This document shows positions 32,132-42,251 of a DNA stretch of 64,000 bases, piece after piece. Made by a program: the position numbers and the translations under genes. How positions within the stretch are numbered: position 1 is the first letter of the stretch; each line of letters starts with the position of its first letter. Under the pieces are notes generated by a model. The model was not told the DNA's origin and searched no databases. It worked only from the letters and a program-made list of their open reading frames with translations. The stretch comes from Enterococcus ureasiticus (GTDB lineage Bacteria; Bacillota; Bacilli; Lactobacillales; Enterococcaceae), in the NCBI RefSeq assembly GCF_001730285.1, contig NZ_MIJZ01000001.1:248001-312000 (forward strand), read 5' to 3'.

Positions 32132-33535
32132 CTAAAGAATATAGCGGCTTAAATCTTCATTTTGAACAATACTATTTAATTTCTCGTTCACATATGCTTC
32201 TGTAATAGTAATCTCACCCATTTGCATATCTGGTGCTTCAAATAATAAATCCTCCAACAAACGTTCCAAAATCGTATGCAAGCGACGTGCGCCAATATTA
32301 TCAGTATCACGATTAACGTTAAATGCAATATTTGCAATTCGCTCGATAGCTTCTTTCGTAAAAATAACTGTGACATTTTCAGTACCAATTAAAGCAATAT
32401 ATTGTTTGATCAACGCATTATTGGGTTCTGTCAAAATCCGCACAAAGTCTTCTGCTGTTAGATCATCTAACTCGACACGGATCGGGAAACGACCTTGCAA
32501 TTCAGGAATCAAATCACTTGGTTTAGATAAATGGAATGCACCCGATGCAATAAATAAAATGTGCTCTGTTTGAATCGGACCGTATTTTGTATTGACTTGT
32601 GACCCTTCAACAATAGGTAAAATATCTCGCTGTACACCTTCACGGGAAACCTCACCTGAGTTTTGCTGACTTTTTGATGTGATTTTATCAAACTCATCAA
32701 TGAAAATGATTCCACTACTTTCAGCTAAGCGAATAGCTTCGCTGTGGATGTCTGCATCTTTAACGATTTTGGCAGATTCTTCTTTGACTAATAGCTCTTG
32801 TGCTTCTTTGACAGTCACTGTACGTTCTACTTTTTTCTTAGGAGATAACGCACCTAGTGTTTCGTTTAAATCGATACCCATTTGTTCCATACCATTATTC
32901 ATAGCAGGCATTGTTTTTTTAGGTTCTTCTATTTCAATCGTTACTTCACGATTGTTTAACAAGCCCTTTTCCAGTTGTTCAAGAATTGTTTTTCGATTAA
33001 CTTTGATTTCCTCAGTTACTTCTTCTTGTGTCTCTTGAGGTTGTTGCCCACTATTGAACATTTGCATCATTTGTTCAAATTGATTATTGGATGTTTGTTT
33101 TTGTTCTTTTTTGATACCTGGTACAAGAACTTTCACTAAACGATTATTCGCTTTTTTTAAGGCTTGAGAGTAAACTCTGCTATATTGTTGTTTTTCTACT
33201 ATTTGAATCGCATTTTCAACTAGATCACGAACCATCGATTCTACATCTCGACCCACGTAACCAACTTCTGTAAATTTGGTCGCTTCTACTTTGATAAAGG
33301 GTGCGTTGACGATTTTTGCCAAGCGTCTAGCAATTTCTGTCTTCCCGACACCGGTTGGTCCAATCATCAGCATATTTTTAGGCGTTACGTCTTGCTGCAT
33401 TTTCTCTTCAAGTTGTAAACGGCGATATCTATTTCTTAAAGCGACTGCCACAGATTTTTTGGCAGTTTCTTGTCCAATAATATATTCATCTAATTCTTTG
33501 ACGATTTCTCTTGGTGTTTTATTTAATTCATTCAT
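32132..33535 (-). CDS. hslU: ATP-dependent protease ATPase subunit HslU (ClpY)
   Basis: 467 residues. AAA+ unfoldase that feeds substrates to HslV. Walker [10 protein letters not shown] (59-67), Walker [10 protein letters not shown], an I-domain of about 130 residues between them, and the C-terminal sensor-2 region ([19 protein letters not shown]) are intact. The C-terminus ends DLSRYIL, the tail that docks into HslV. It lies 16 bp after hslV. Confidence 0.97.
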   Translation of the reverse strand: MNELNKTPREIVKELDEYIIGQETAKKSVAVALRNRYRRLQLEEKMQQDVTPKNMLMIGPTGVGKTEIARRLAKIVNAPFIKVEATKFTEVGYVGRDVESMVRDLVENAIQIVEKQQYSRVYSQALKKANNRLVKVLVPGIKKEQKQTSNNQFEQMMQMFNSGQQPQETQEEVTEEIKVNRKTILEQLEKGLLNNREVTIEIEEPKKTMPAMNNGMEQMGIDLNETLGALSPKKKVERTVTVKEAQELLVKEESAKIVKDADIHSEAIRLAESSGIIFIDEFDKITSKSQQNSGEVSREGVQRDILPIVEGSQVNTKYGPIQTEHILFIASGAFHLSKPSDLIPELQGRFPIRVELDDLTAEDFVRILTEPNNALIKQYIALIGTENVTVIFTKEAIERIANIAFNVNRDTDNIGARRLHTILERLLEDLLFEAPDMQMGEITITEAYVNEKLNSIVQNEDLSRYIL

Positions 33536-33551
33536 GGTCGTTGTCCCCCAT

Positions 33552-34100
33552 TTATAATTCTTCTACGATAATATTGTGATTTGTAAAGACGCAGATATCA
33601 GCTGCGATATTTAATGCATTTTTAGCTATTTCCTTAGCAGACATATCTTTATCTCCATAGTGTTTCATGGCACGAGCTGCAGATAATGCAAAGTTACCGC
33701 CTGATCCGATTGCTAAGATGCCGTCATCTGGAGTTATCACTTCACCTGTACCTGAGACAAGCAACATTTCTTTATCGTTCATAACGATCAACATTGCTTC
33801 TAATTTTTGCATAGATTGCTGCGTCCGCCATTCTTGTGCTAACTCGACAGCAGCACGAGTTAAATTACCATTGTATTCGTTTAACTTACCTTCAAATTTT
33901 TCTTCTAGTGTAAAAGCATCTGCTACACTTCCTGCAAAACCGACAACAACTTCGTCATTATAGATTCTACGAACTTTTTTAGCAGTTCCTTTCATAACAA
34001 CAGATTCGCCCATTGTTACTTGACCGTCACCAGCCATTGCAAATTTTCCGTCTTTTTCAACAGCACAAATTGTTGTTGAATGAAATTGTGATTCAACCAT
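33552..34100 (-). CDS. hslV: ATP-dependent protease subunit HslV (ClpQ)
   Basis: 182 residues, proteasome beta-type peptidase. Aligning STTICAV with the E. coli start MTTIVSV places the nucleophile at Thr9, so an eight-residue leader (MVESQFHS) would need to be removed, or another N-terminal residue is used. This differs from E. coli, where only Met is lost. GDGQVT and GSGGNFA motifs are normal. RBS AGGAGG follows a leader that shares sequence with the codY leader. Confidence 0.96.
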   Translation of the reverse strand: MVESQFHSTTICAVEKDGKFAMAGDGQVTMGESVVMKGTAKKVRRIYNDEVVVGFAGSVADAFTLEEKFEGKLNEYNGNLTRAAVELAQEWRTQQSMQKLEAMLIVMNDKEMLLVSGTGEVITPDDGILAIGSGGNFALSAARAMKHYGDKDMSAKEIAKNALNIAADICVFTNHNIIVEEL

Positions 34101-34110
34101 TTTAGTTCCT

Positions 34111-34213
34111 CCTAATTTAAAAGCTGTACAGGCTCATTTTTTATCTTTTTCCTAAAAACCTTCATTCCTTAGAGCTTTAGCTCTTAGGAATTGTTGAGAT
34201 TAGTGCTAACCCG
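34111..34213 (-). repeat. Leader element, divergent copy B (upstream of hslV)
   Basis: It shares GGAAAAAGATAAAAAAT with copy A and the same TTTAAATTAGGAGG approach to the RBS, but the middle is replaced by a 12-bp-per-arm hairpin at 34164-34191 (one A-A mismatch). That hairpin could act as a weak xerC terminator. Confidence 0.4.
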
Positions 34214-34238
34214 CATATCTAGTCAAAATCCATCCTCT

Positions 34239-35138
34239 TTATGCACGAGGATGAAATGTTCGATAATTTTTTTGTAGACTTTCTTTTGTTACATGAGCGT
34301 AAATCTGAGTCGTGGATAAATCAGAATGTCCCAACAGTTCTTGGACCGTACGCATGTCAGCGCCATTATTCAGTAAGTGCGTCGCGAATGTATGACGCAA
34401 CATATGAGGGTGAATATCACTATTTAACGTACTTTTTTTGATAAGCTGATTTAAAACATATTCAATACCAGTAGGAGTAATTTGTTCACCGTGATGATTA
34501 ACAAATACAAACGCATGTTCACGGTGATGTTTTTCCATCAAAACAGCTCGCCCATTTTCCAAATATTCCTTTAATGCATCTTGAGCAAAAGAACCAAAAA
34601 GCACATAGCGATCTTTGTTTCCTTTTCCGTGAATCAGTAACACATTCGTAGAAAAGTCGATTGACTGTAAGGTTAGATTAGTGCATTCACTTACACGAAT
34701 ACCAGTACCATAAAGGATTTCTAATAATGCTTGATTTCTTAACTCTAAAGGTTTTGAGCCTTTGGCACTTTCGAATAAAGCATCCATCTCCTTTTCATAA
34801 AAAAAACGAGGAAGTCGCAATTGTTTTTTCTTCATGTGTACATACGAGAAAGGATTTTCTTTGATTACTTCATTTTTAAGTAAGAATTGATAGAAAGAGC
34901 GTAAACTAGCAATTTTTCGACTAATTGAATTCCGACTATATTCTTTATCATAGAGAAAACTTAGATAGGTACGGATATCCAAATGATCGACACTTAAATA
35001 ATCAGCCTCGCCAGAATCCTTTAAAAATTCAAAAAAATTGAGCATATCTTCTTCATAAGCAATTTTGGTTTTTTCAGAATAGCCTCGTTCAACGATCAAA
35101 TAGTTTAAAAATAATTCTGACCAATTTTTCTCTTGCAT
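34239..35138 (-). CDS. xerC: Tyrosine recombinase XerC
   Basis: 299 residues. Resolves chromosome dimers at dif with a partner recombinase. The full catalytic set is present: Arg148 (GTGIRVSE), Lys172 (GKGNKDR), His245-x-x-Arg248 (HMLRH), His271 (LGHSD) and Tyr280 (TTQIYAHV). The N-terminal SAM-like domain spans about residues 5-90. The position at the head of the hslV-hslU-codY block is conserved in Firmicutes, which separates it from phage integrases. Confidence 0.95.
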   Translation of the reverse strand: MQEKNWSELFLNYLIVERGYSEKTKIAYEEDMLNFFEFLKDSGEADYLSVDHLDIRTYLSFLYDKEYSRNSISRKIASLRSFYQFLLKNEVIKENPFSYVHMKKKQLRLPRFFYEKEMDALFESAKGSKPLELRNQALLEILYGTGIRVSECTNLTLQSIDFSTNVLLIHGKGNKDRYVLFGSFAQDALKEYLENGRAVLMEKHHREHAFVFVNHHGEQITPTGIEYVLNQLIKKSTLNSDIHPHMLRHTFATHLLNNGADMRTVQELLGHSDLSTTQIYAHVTKESLQKNYRTFHPRA

Positions 35139-35312
35139 AGACCTTCCTCCATTAAATTACAAAGTAACTTTAGCATAACCCATTTGAAAAAACAAACGAA
35201 TTGTCAGAATTTAATCAATATTTTCAAATTTGGTAACAATTTATTCATATTTGCCTTTAAATGCTCATAAATTATAAGCATAATTTAATCTATTGTTCGC
35301 TTGTCATGGACA

Positions 35313-35360
35313 AATCAAAAGACCAAAACAAAAATTTCGATTTGTTTTGGTCTTTTGATT
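35313..35360 (-). terminator. Terminator overlapping the trmFO stop codon
   Basis: A 20-bp perfect stem: 35313-35332 with 35341-35360. The stop of trmFO (35359-35361) lies in the first arm on the minus strand. Confidence 0.88.
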
Positions 35361-36684
35361 ATTTAGTTTGTTCTACAAGATTTAGATTTTCTGTTACTTG
35401 TGCCAATGTCGTCAAAGCTCTGTCTGCAATTGCTTCATAGCGTTCTTTTTTATCTCGAATTCTTTCTGGCAATTCAGGGAATAAGCCGAAGTTAGCGTTC
35501 ATTGGTTGGAAATGTTTGCCTTCTGCATGTGTAATGTAATAGGCCATACTTCCTAAAGTTGTTTCTCTCGGGAAAACTACAGGTTCTTCTCCTTTAGCCA
35601 AACGTGCTGCATTCATACCTGCTAGTAAACCGCTAGCTGCACTTTCTACATATCCTTCGACCCCAGTTATTTGACCAGCAAAGAATAAGTTCTCTCTTTT
35701 TTGAGATTGATATGTTGGTTTTAATAGCTCTGGCGAGTTCATAAAGCTATTACGGTGCATAACGCCATAACGGACAAACTCAGCATTTTCTAAACCAGGA
35801 ATCATTTGGAAAACACGCTTTTGTTCGCCCCATTTTAGATGCGTTTGAAAACCTACAAGGTTATATAATGAAGCAGCTGCGTTGTCTTGACGTAATTGAA
35901 TAACGGCATATGGACGTTTCCCGGTCTTTGGATCCTCTAATCCAACTGGTTTTAAAGGACCAAATAACATCGTTTTGATACCACGTTTGGCCATTACTTC
36001 AATTGGCATACAGCCTTCAAAGAATTTCTCTTTTTCAAACGATTTTAAAGGCGCAACTTCTGCAGAAATTAACGCTTCATAAAATGCTTTAAACTCTTCT
36101 TCTGTCATTGGACAATTTAAGTAGGCTGCTTCGCCTTTATTGTAGCGAGATTTCAAGTAAACTTTGTCCATATCGATCGTTGCTTTGTCAACGATTGGTG
36201 CTGCTGCATCATAGAAGTAAAAACCATCTGATCCGTTAAACTCTTTGATCTGTTCTGCTAATGATTCTGACGTTAACGGCCCTGTTGCAATTATCACGAT
36301 TCCATCTGGAATTGCTGTGATTTCTTCATTTTTCACTGTGATCAATGGATGATCTTTGATTTTGTCAGTAACTTCTTGTGAAAACGTGTCACGATCAACT
36401 GCTAATGCTCCACCTGCTGGCACAGCAGTTTTGTCTGCGCTAGTGATGATGATTGAATCCAAACGGCGCATTTCTTCTTTTAACACGCCAACAGCGTTGG
36501 TCAAGTTGTTTCCTCTTAGTGAATTGGAACATACTAATTCAGCAAAATTTTCAGTTTGGTGTGCTGGAGTATTTTTTACTGGACGCATTTCATAAAGTGT
36601 TACTGGGACACCTGCCTGAGCAACTTGCCAAGCGGCTTCACTGCCGGCTAAACCTGCGCCGATAACTGTTACAGAAGTAGTCAT
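35359..36684 (-). CDS. trmFO: Folate-dependent tRNA (uracil-54-C5)-methyltransferase TrmFO
   Basis: 441 residues. Uses methylene-tetrahydrofolate and FAD to make ribothymidine at position 54 of tRNA. The FAD motif [11 protein letters not shown] starts at residue 8, and the family signatures [21 protein letters not shown] and [10 protein letters not shown] are present. It follows topA after a terminator hairpin, the common Firmicute order topA-trmFO-xerC-hslV. Confidence 0.97.
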   Translation of the reverse strand: MTTSVTVIGAGLAGSEAAWQVAQAGVPVTLYEMRPVKNTPAHQTENFAELVCSNSLRGNNLTNAVGVLKEEMRRLDSIIITSADKTAVPAGGALAVDRDTFSQEVTDKIKDHPLITVKNEEITAIPDGIVIIATGPLTSESLAEQIKEFNGSDGFYFYDAAAPIVDKATIDMDKVYLKSRYNKGEAAYLNCPMTEEEFKAFYEALISAEVAPLKSFEKEKFFEGCMPIEVMAKRGIKTMLFGPLKPVGLEDPKTGKRPYAVIQLRQDNAAASLYNLVGFQTHLKWGEQKRVFQMIPGLENAEFVRYGVMHRNSFMNSPELLKPTYQSQKRENLFFAGQITGVEGYVESAASGLLAGMNAARLAKGEEPVVFPRETTLGSMAYYITHAEGKHFQPMNANFGLFPELPERIRDKKERYEAIADRALTTLAQVTENLNLVEQTK

Positions 36685-36702
36685 ATATTTCCTCTTTTCT
36701 TC

Positions 36703-36733
36703 AAAAAACCAACGGGATCTTCCGCTGGTTTTT
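36703..36733 (-). terminator. Terminator between topA and trmFO
   Basis: On the minus strand AAAAACCAGCGG pairs with CCGTTGGTTTTT, giving a hairpin followed by T's. Confidence 0.75.
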
Positions 36734-36758
36734 AAATTTCTTATTTTGTGGATATTAT

Positions 36759-38837
36759 TTATTTTTGAATATTTTCTTCATAATCACCATTGATACAGAC
36801 GACTTGTTTTCCACCTTTGACTTTTTTCTCAACAAGATATTGACCACATTTTGGACACGGACGTCCAATTGGTTTATCCCAAGAAGTAAAGTCACAGTCT
36901 GGATAGCGGCTACAACCATAGAATAATCGGTTTTTCTTAGATTTACGTTCAATAACTTGCCCTTCATTACACACTGGACAAGTAACACCGATTTCTTTGA
37001 CGATTGCTTTAGTATTGCGACATTCCGGGAAGTTGCTACAAGCATAAAACTTACCATAGCGTCCTAGCTTAATCACCATTGGATGTCCACAAAGATCACA
37101 ATCGAAGCCTGCAGGCTCATCTTTGATTTGGATTTTTTCGATTTTTTCTTCTGCATTTGTCAGCTCTTTTTCAAATGGTCGGTAGAAACGGTCAACGACC
37201 TCAACCCATTTTTCCTTACCAACGCCGATCTTATCTAGATCACCTTCCATTGAAGCTGTAAAATGAACATCAACAATTTGCGGGAAGAATTCAACAATCA
37301 ATGAATTGACGATTTCACCCAATTCAGTTGGTTCAAAACGTTTATTTGTTAATTTAACATAATAACGTCTTTGGATCGTTTCTAAAGTTGGCGCGTAGGT
37401 TGATGGACGTCCTACACCATTTTCTTCTAAAGCTCGAATCAAGGTTGCTTCACTAAATCTTGCTGGTGGTTGTGTGAAATGCTGTTTTGGTTCGATATCC
37501 AAAGCATTCACTTTGTCACCTTCGGCTAAATCCGGCAAAATATTTTCTTTATCTTCTTTGCCATCATCGCGACCTTCAACATAAACTTGCATGAAACCTT
37601 TGAATTTGACTTTAGCTCCATTAGCAACGAAAATTACACCATTTTGTTCTAACGTTACTTTCATTGTATCCAAAACAGCAGGTGTCATTTGACTAGCAAC
37701 CAAACGTGACCAAATCAATGTATACAGTTTTAATTGATCTTTATCTAAGTATTGTTTGATTTCATTTGGAGCACGCATTACGCTAGAGGGACGGATCGCC
37801 TCATGGGCATCTTGAGCTCCTTGAGCATTTTTGACTTTGCGTCCACCATGAGCAGAAAATTCACTACCATACGTTTTTTCAATGTATTCCGCTACTTCTG
37901 CTTTAGCTGAATCTGCTATTCTAGTAGAATCTGTACGCATATAGGTGATCAACCCCACTGTACCTTGTTTACCTAAAGCAATTCCCTCATACAATTGTTG
38001 CGCAACCATCATGGTTTTTCGTGTTCTGAAATTTAACTTTCTTGCAGCTTCTTGTTGTAAGCTACTGGTTGTAAAAGGTAATGCTGGATTACGTTTGCGT
38101 TCTTTTTTCTCAACTTTTGTTACATCGTATTCTTTACCTTTGATTCGGGTCGTAACTTCTTTTACTGCCTCAGCATTTGGTAATTTTTTCTTTTTACCAT
38201 CTAGACCCCAGAAATTAGCCTTGAATTTTTTCTTTGCTTTCTGAAAATTACCATCAATACTCCAATATTCTTCGGGAATAAATTTACGGATATCATTCTC
38301 ACGGTCAATGATAATTTTAAGTGCTACCGATTGTACTCGACCAGCACTCAAGCCTTTTTTGACTTTACGCCAAAGGATCGGGCTCAGTGAATAACCAACT
38401 AGACGGTCTAAAATACGACGTGCTTGTTGTGCATCAACCAAGTCTAAATTAATTGTTCGTGGTTCTTTAAATGCGGCTTTTACCGCTTCTTTCGTAATTT
38501 CATTAAATACAACGCGATTTTTATCATTCAAATCCAAGCCAAGAAGGAAAGACAAATGCCAAGCAATGGCCTCTCCTTCTCGGTCCGGATCGGCTGCGAG
38601 ATAAACTTTTTCAGCTTTTTTAGCAGCCGATTTTAAGCTTTTAATGACATCACCTTTACCTCGGATAGAGATATAATGCGGTTCATAATTATTTTCAGTA
38701 TCAACACCCATTTTACTTTTGGGTAAATCTCGAATATGCCCAACACTGGCAACAACCTTATAGTTTTTTCCTAAATATTTTTCAATCGTTTTGGCTTTAG
38801 CTGGTGATTCCACAATAACTAGATATTTATACGCCAT
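36759..38837 (-). CDS. topA: DNA topoisomerase I
   Basis: 692 residues. Relaxes negative supercoils. Toprim start [16 protein letters not shown] with Glu10, acidic motif ADPDREGE (82-89), active-site Tyr299 ([12 protein letters not shown]). Three C-terminal zinc-ribbon units begin CDLCG, CPVCN and CPKCG. The third lacks its fourth cysteine (VCINGDYEE) and is probably degenerate. RBS AAAGGAG. Confidence 0.97.
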   Translation of the reverse strand: MAYKYLVIVESPAKAKTIEKYLGKNYKVVASVGHIRDLPKSKMGVDTENNYEPHYISIRGKGDVIKSLKSAAKKAEKVYLAADPDREGEAIAWHLSFLLGLDLNDKNRVVFNEITKEAVKAAFKEPRTINLDLVDAQQARRILDRLVGYSLSPILWRKVKKGLSAGRVQSVALKIIIDRENDIRKFIPEEYWSIDGNFQKAKKKFKANFWGLDGKKKKLPNAEAVKEVTTRIKGKEYDVTKVEKKERKRNPALPFTTSSLQQEAARKLNFRTRKTMMVAQQLYEGIALGKQGTVGLITYMRTDSTRIADSAKAEVAEYIEKTYGSEFSAHGGRKVKNAQGAQDAHEAIRPSSVMRAPNEIKQYLDKDQLKLYTLIWSRLVASQMTPAVLDTMKVTLEQNGVIFVANGAKVKFKGFMQVYVEGRDDGKEDKENILPDLAEGDKVNALDIEPKQHFTQPPARFSEATLIRALEENGVGRPSTYAPTLETIQRRYYVKLTNKRFEPTELGEIVNSLIVEFFPQIVDVHFTASMEGDLDKIGVGKEKWVEVVDRFYRPFEKELTNAEEKIEKIQIKDEPAGFDCDLCGHPMVIKLGRYGKFYACSNFPECRNTKAIVKEIGVTCPVCNEGQVIERKSKKNRLFYGCSRYPDCDFTSWDKPIGRPCPKCGQYLVEKKVKGGKQVVCINGDYEENIQK

Positions 38838-38956
38838 TCAACGTGTGGCTCCTTTCGTTTTTGTGTTTCTTCTATTATATATATCAAAATGTAGAGAACT
38901 CACAAATCGTACTTCATCATATCTATTCATCGCAGGTTTGTCAAGGATTGATACAG

Positions 38957-39838
38957 TTAAATCGAAAAAAGTTGAATTTCTTCTAGAATATCTTGTGGAC
39001 AAATTGTACATTTGGCTCCTTCTTGAATGAGACCGTGACAGCCATCAGATTGAGACTCAAATAAATTACCTGGTACTGCAAAAACTTCACGACCATACTC
39101 TAATGCAGCTTGAGCTGTAATCAAAGAACCACTTTTTTTTCTTGCCTCAATCACGCAAGTACCTAGACTCATTCCAGCAATAATTCTGTTTCTCATTGGA
39201 AAATGATATTTTCTAGGTCCCGTACCGTTAGTATATTCACTGATGACTAGCTGTTCATCCATCATCTTGCGCTGAATATGCGCGGTTTCTTTTGGATAAC
39301 AAATATCAAGTCCTGTCCCAATGACACCAATCGTATTTCCACCATGTTGCATTGCGACTTGATGACTAACGCTATCGATTCCTTTAGCCAATCCGCTAAC
39401 AATGATTAAATCATTGCTGATCATTTCAGGAATCAGTTGTCGCACAACATTAATACCATAAACAGAAGCACCCCTTGCGCCAATAAAAGACAGACAATTT
39501 TTTTCTAAAAGCTCGATATTTCCCTTATAAAACAGCAACACAGGACAATTATAAATTTGCTTTAAGTAATAAGGATAAATTGGATCTAATATCGTAATAA
39601 AGGTGTGTTGATCTTGGTATTCTTTTAATTTTTCTAGGTCGTTTGTCCAATGATCCCATGATTCAGAAAATAATTTTTGATACGTCGTAATTCCAGCGAT
39701 TTGAATAATTTCTTCTTTCGAAAAGTCTGTACTATTATTATATTTCATTGAAAAGTCTAAAACTTTTAATATTCCTAAATTGCCAATACCGTTACAAACT
39801 GCTAATTTAAAAAGTAGATCTCGTTGCTTTTCTTCCAT
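38957..39838 (-). CDS. dprA: DNA-processing protein DprA
   Basis: 293 residues from the ATG at 39838, with AAGGAAGG six bases upstream; the GTG at 39856 sits just ahead of that RBS. DprA loads RecA on incoming single-stranded DNA during transformation. The Rossmann-type core shows in FIGARGASVYG, SGLAKGIDSVSHQ and VIGTGLDICYP, and the C-terminal SGSLITAQAALEYGR is diagnostic. The position before topA is conserved in Gram-positives. No other late competence gene is in view. Confidence 0.95.
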   Translation of the reverse strand: MEEKQRDLLFKLAVCNGIGNLGILKVLDFSMKYNNSTDFSKEEIIQIAGITTYQKLFSESWDHWTNDLEKLKEYQDQHTFITILDPIYPYYLKQIYNCPVLLFYKGNIELLEKNCLSFIGARGASVYGINVVRQLIPEMISNDLIIVSGLAKGIDSVSHQVAMQHGGNTIGVIGTGLDICYPKETAHIQRKMMDEQLVISEYTNGTGPRKYHFPMRNRIIAGMSLGTCVIEARKKSGSLITAQAALEYGREVFAVPGNLFESQSDGCHGLIQEGAKCTICPQDILEEIQLFSI

Positions 39839-39905
39839 AAAAAAACCTTCCTTCACAAATACTTGTTATAATAAGTATTCGCAAAAAAAGGTATTTTCTA
39901 TTTTT

Positions 39906-40673
39906 TTAACACATATCTTTGATTGGAGCAAACGTTTTTCTGTGAATTGTACAAATTCCTTGTTGATCCAAGCCTAGCAAATGTTCTTTTGTACCATACC
40001 CAGCATTATTTTCAAATCCATATCCCGGATACATTTTAGCATAGTCTTCCATCAAACGATCACGAATAACTTTAGCAACAATACTTGCTGCAGCAATCGA
40101 TATCGAACGAGCATCGCCCTTAATAATACTTTCTTGAGGAATTCTAACATCTAGCTTCATTGCATCGATCAACAAATAATCTGGAATAAAGCAAAGATCT
40201 TCTAACGCTATCCCCATAGCTAGTTTTGAGGCTTGATAAATATTGATTTCATCGATTTTGTTGTGATCCACCATACCGATTCCGATTGAAATCGCTTGAT
40301 TTTGAATTTCACCATACAGTTCATCTCTTTTTTTCGCAGATAGCTTTTTAGAATCATTTACCCCAAGAAGTTGAAAATTTTCTGGAAGAATGACAGCTGC
40401 CGCAACAACGGGTCCTGCTAACGGTCCACGCCCTACTTCATCGATTCCTACAATCAAACGATGTCCTTTAGCTCGTGCGTTATTTTCAAATTGCTGCATT
40501 TCTTCAAACAACGCTAATTCCTTTTCATGACGCTGAATCCTTCTATCCCATTGTGCTAGAGCTTGTTGAACACCGCTACGTTCGTCCGTTTGCCACAACT
40601 GGACTCTTTCATCATCTCTTTTATCAATAGTGGCTAAGGTTGCTTTAATTTGCTGAATTGATTCAGTTTTCAT
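39906..40673 (-). CDS. rnhB: Ribonuclease HII
   Basis: 255 residues. Cuts RNA in RNA-DNA hybrids, including single ribonucleotides. The acidic site is Asp78-Glu79 (GIDEVGRGPLAGP) and Asp170 (LLIDAM). The N-terminal extension of about 70 residues (helical, charged) is usual for Firmicute RNase HII. It overlaps the end of rbgA by 11 bp, so translation is probably coupled. Confidence 0.96.
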   Translation of the reverse strand: MKTESIQQIKATLATIDKRDDERVQLWQTDERSGVQQALAQWDRRIQRHEKELALFEEMQQFENNARAKGHRLIVGIDEVGRGPLAGPVVAAAVILPENFQLLGVNDSKKLSAKKRDELYGEIQNQAISIGIGMVDHNKIDEINIYQASKLAMGIALEDLCFIPDYLLIDAMKLDVRIPQESIIKGDARSISIAAASIVAKVIRDRLMEDYAKMYPGYGFENNAGYGTKEHLLGLDQQGICTIHRKTFAPIKDMC

Positions 40674-41526
40674 CTTTTGTAGCTCCTAATTCTTCCCAAC
40701 GATCTAAAGTGTACGGTCCCAATTTACTGCTGCGGATTTCTTGAATGATCATTTCACTGGCTCGATCATAATCGTCACGAAATCCACGCTTTTGACTGAT
40801 TAGCATCAAAAGTTCAGCTCCTGGTAAAAAACTTTCCTCTTGTGTTAGCTTGTAGCGTTCAACCAAACGCTCCGGATAAAAACGTGAAAAAAATGTTAAT
40901 CCATATATCGCTAAATCATCTAGATGAAGTAATTGATCTTTAATTGCTCCAGTTAATGCTAACTTTTTACCGATTTCTTGATCTTCAAATTTAGGCCATA
41001 AGATTCCTGGTGTATCCAATAGCTCTAAATCAGTCCCAGAACGAAGCCATTGCTGACCTTTCGTTACGCCAGGTTTATTCCCTGTTTGTGCGATTTTTTT
41101 TCCGACTAAACGATTCATCAGAGTTGACTTACCGACATTTGGAATCCCAATGCACATCGCACGGATGGCCCGTGGTTTCAATCCTTTTGAACGTTCACGA
41201 TCAAGTTTTTCTTTTAATGCTTTTTTTGCTTCAGGAACGATTTTGTTAACGCCTTTATTTTGTTGTGCATTAATAATCAACGTGTGATAGCCTTTTTCCT
41301 GAAAATAATGCTGCCACTTCTGGTTTTGCTCTTTATCAGCTAAATCACCTTTATTAAGCAAAATCAAACGAGGTTTTTGTTGAACTAGTTGATCCATCAT
41401 TGGATTTCGGGATGAAAGAGGTAGTCTTGCATCGATCAATTCAAAAACAATATCAACATATTTAATTTTTTCTGATACTTCTCTTCTGGCCTTGGCCATG
41501 TGTCCTGGAAACCATTGTATTGTCAT
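40663..41526 (-). CDS. rbgA: Ribosome biogenesis GTPase RbgA (YlqF)
   Basis: 287 residues, circularly permuted GTPase: G4 (LNKGDL) precedes G1 (GIPNVGKSTLMNRL) and G3 (DTPG). Begins with the family signature IQWFPGHMAKA. Needed for late 50S subunit assembly. It follows lepB by 8 bp, and lepB-rbgA-rnhB forms an operon. RBS AGGTGA. Confidence 0.97.
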   Translation of the reverse strand: MTIQWFPGHMAKARREVSEKIKYVDIVFELIDARLPLSSRNPMMDQLVQQKPRLILLNKGDLADKEQNQKWQHYFQEKGYHTLIINAQQNKGVNKIVPEAKKALKEKLDRERSKGLKPRAIRAMCIGIPNVGKSTLMNRLVGKKIAQTGNKPGVTKGQQWLRSGTDLELLDTPGILWPKFEDQEIGKKLALTGAIKDQLLHLDDLAIYGLTFFSRFYPERLVERYKLTQEESFLPGAELLMLISQKRGFRDDYDRASEMIIQEIRSSKLGPYTLDRWEELGATKDEN

Positions 41527-41534
41527 TTTATCAC

Positions 41535-42092
41535 CTATCTTGGTATGAATTTCATATGTGTTATTGGGTAGTATACAAACTGAGCTTTTCCTAAAAAATA
41601 TTTACTTTCAACAGCCCCAAAAGATCGACTATCTTTTGACATTCGTCGATTATCCCCCAATACAAAATAACTATCTTTGGGTAAAACATCTTCTGTCGTA
41701 AGATCACTCAAATTAAAATTAGTCGTGTAAGGTGCTGTCTCGTGATCTTTTTTTATATTTTTTTCTAAGAACGGTTCTTCAATGGGCTTTTCATTTATAT
41801 AAAGCTGATCATTCTCATACCGAACAGCCTCTCCAGGTAGTCCAATCACACGTTTAATATAAATTGTTCCATTCGGTAATTTGAAAACTACTACATCAAA
41901 ACGCTTGATCGAAGAAAACTTTTCCATCACAATCATATCACCTTGACTAAGAGTTTTCTCCATCGAATTTCCATCTACAGGTACTGGAATCAAAATAAAG
42001 CCTCTTAGTATAAATAACAGTACTAAGGAAGGAATCAGTAATTTCATGAAAAAAATAAAATAGCCAATATAAGTTTTTCGTTTTTCCACCAA
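41535..42092 (-). CDS. lepB: Signal peptidase I
   Basis: 185 residues. One N-terminal membrane helix (about 12-35) and an extracellular catalytic domain. Nucleophile Ser43 (DGNSMEKTL) and general base Lys80 (IYIKRVIGLPGE) are present, as is the GDNRRMSKDSR box. Removes signal peptides from secreted proteins. First gene of the lepB-rbgA-rnhB operon. Confidence 0.96.
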   Translation of the reverse strand: MVEKRKTYIGYFIFFMKLLIPSLVLLFILRGFILIPVPVDGNSMEKTLSQGDMIVMEKFSSIKRFDVVVFKLPNGTIYIKRVIGLPGEAVRYENDQLYINEKPIEEPFLEKNIKKDHETAPYTTNFNLSDLTTEDVLPKDSYFVLGDNRRMSKDSRSFGAVESKYFLGKAQFVYYPITHMKFIPR

Positions 42093-42251
42093 TTTTCTCT
42101 CCCTTTTTCTTACTGATTCTATTATAAAGGAAAAACACTAGAAAAAGCGACTATTTTAAAGGAAAAATTAAACCAAATCTTAGTAAAACGTGAAATTGGT
42201 GGGAAAAGGCCATTTTTTTTACCTATAGCCATTTTTCCACACCAGATTCAT

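Noticed and set aside
42180-42245. Possible terminator after the S41 protease gene (GGTG..GGAAAA/TTTTCCCACC)
   Set aside because: Imperfect pairing and no T-run after it; too weak to list as a feature.
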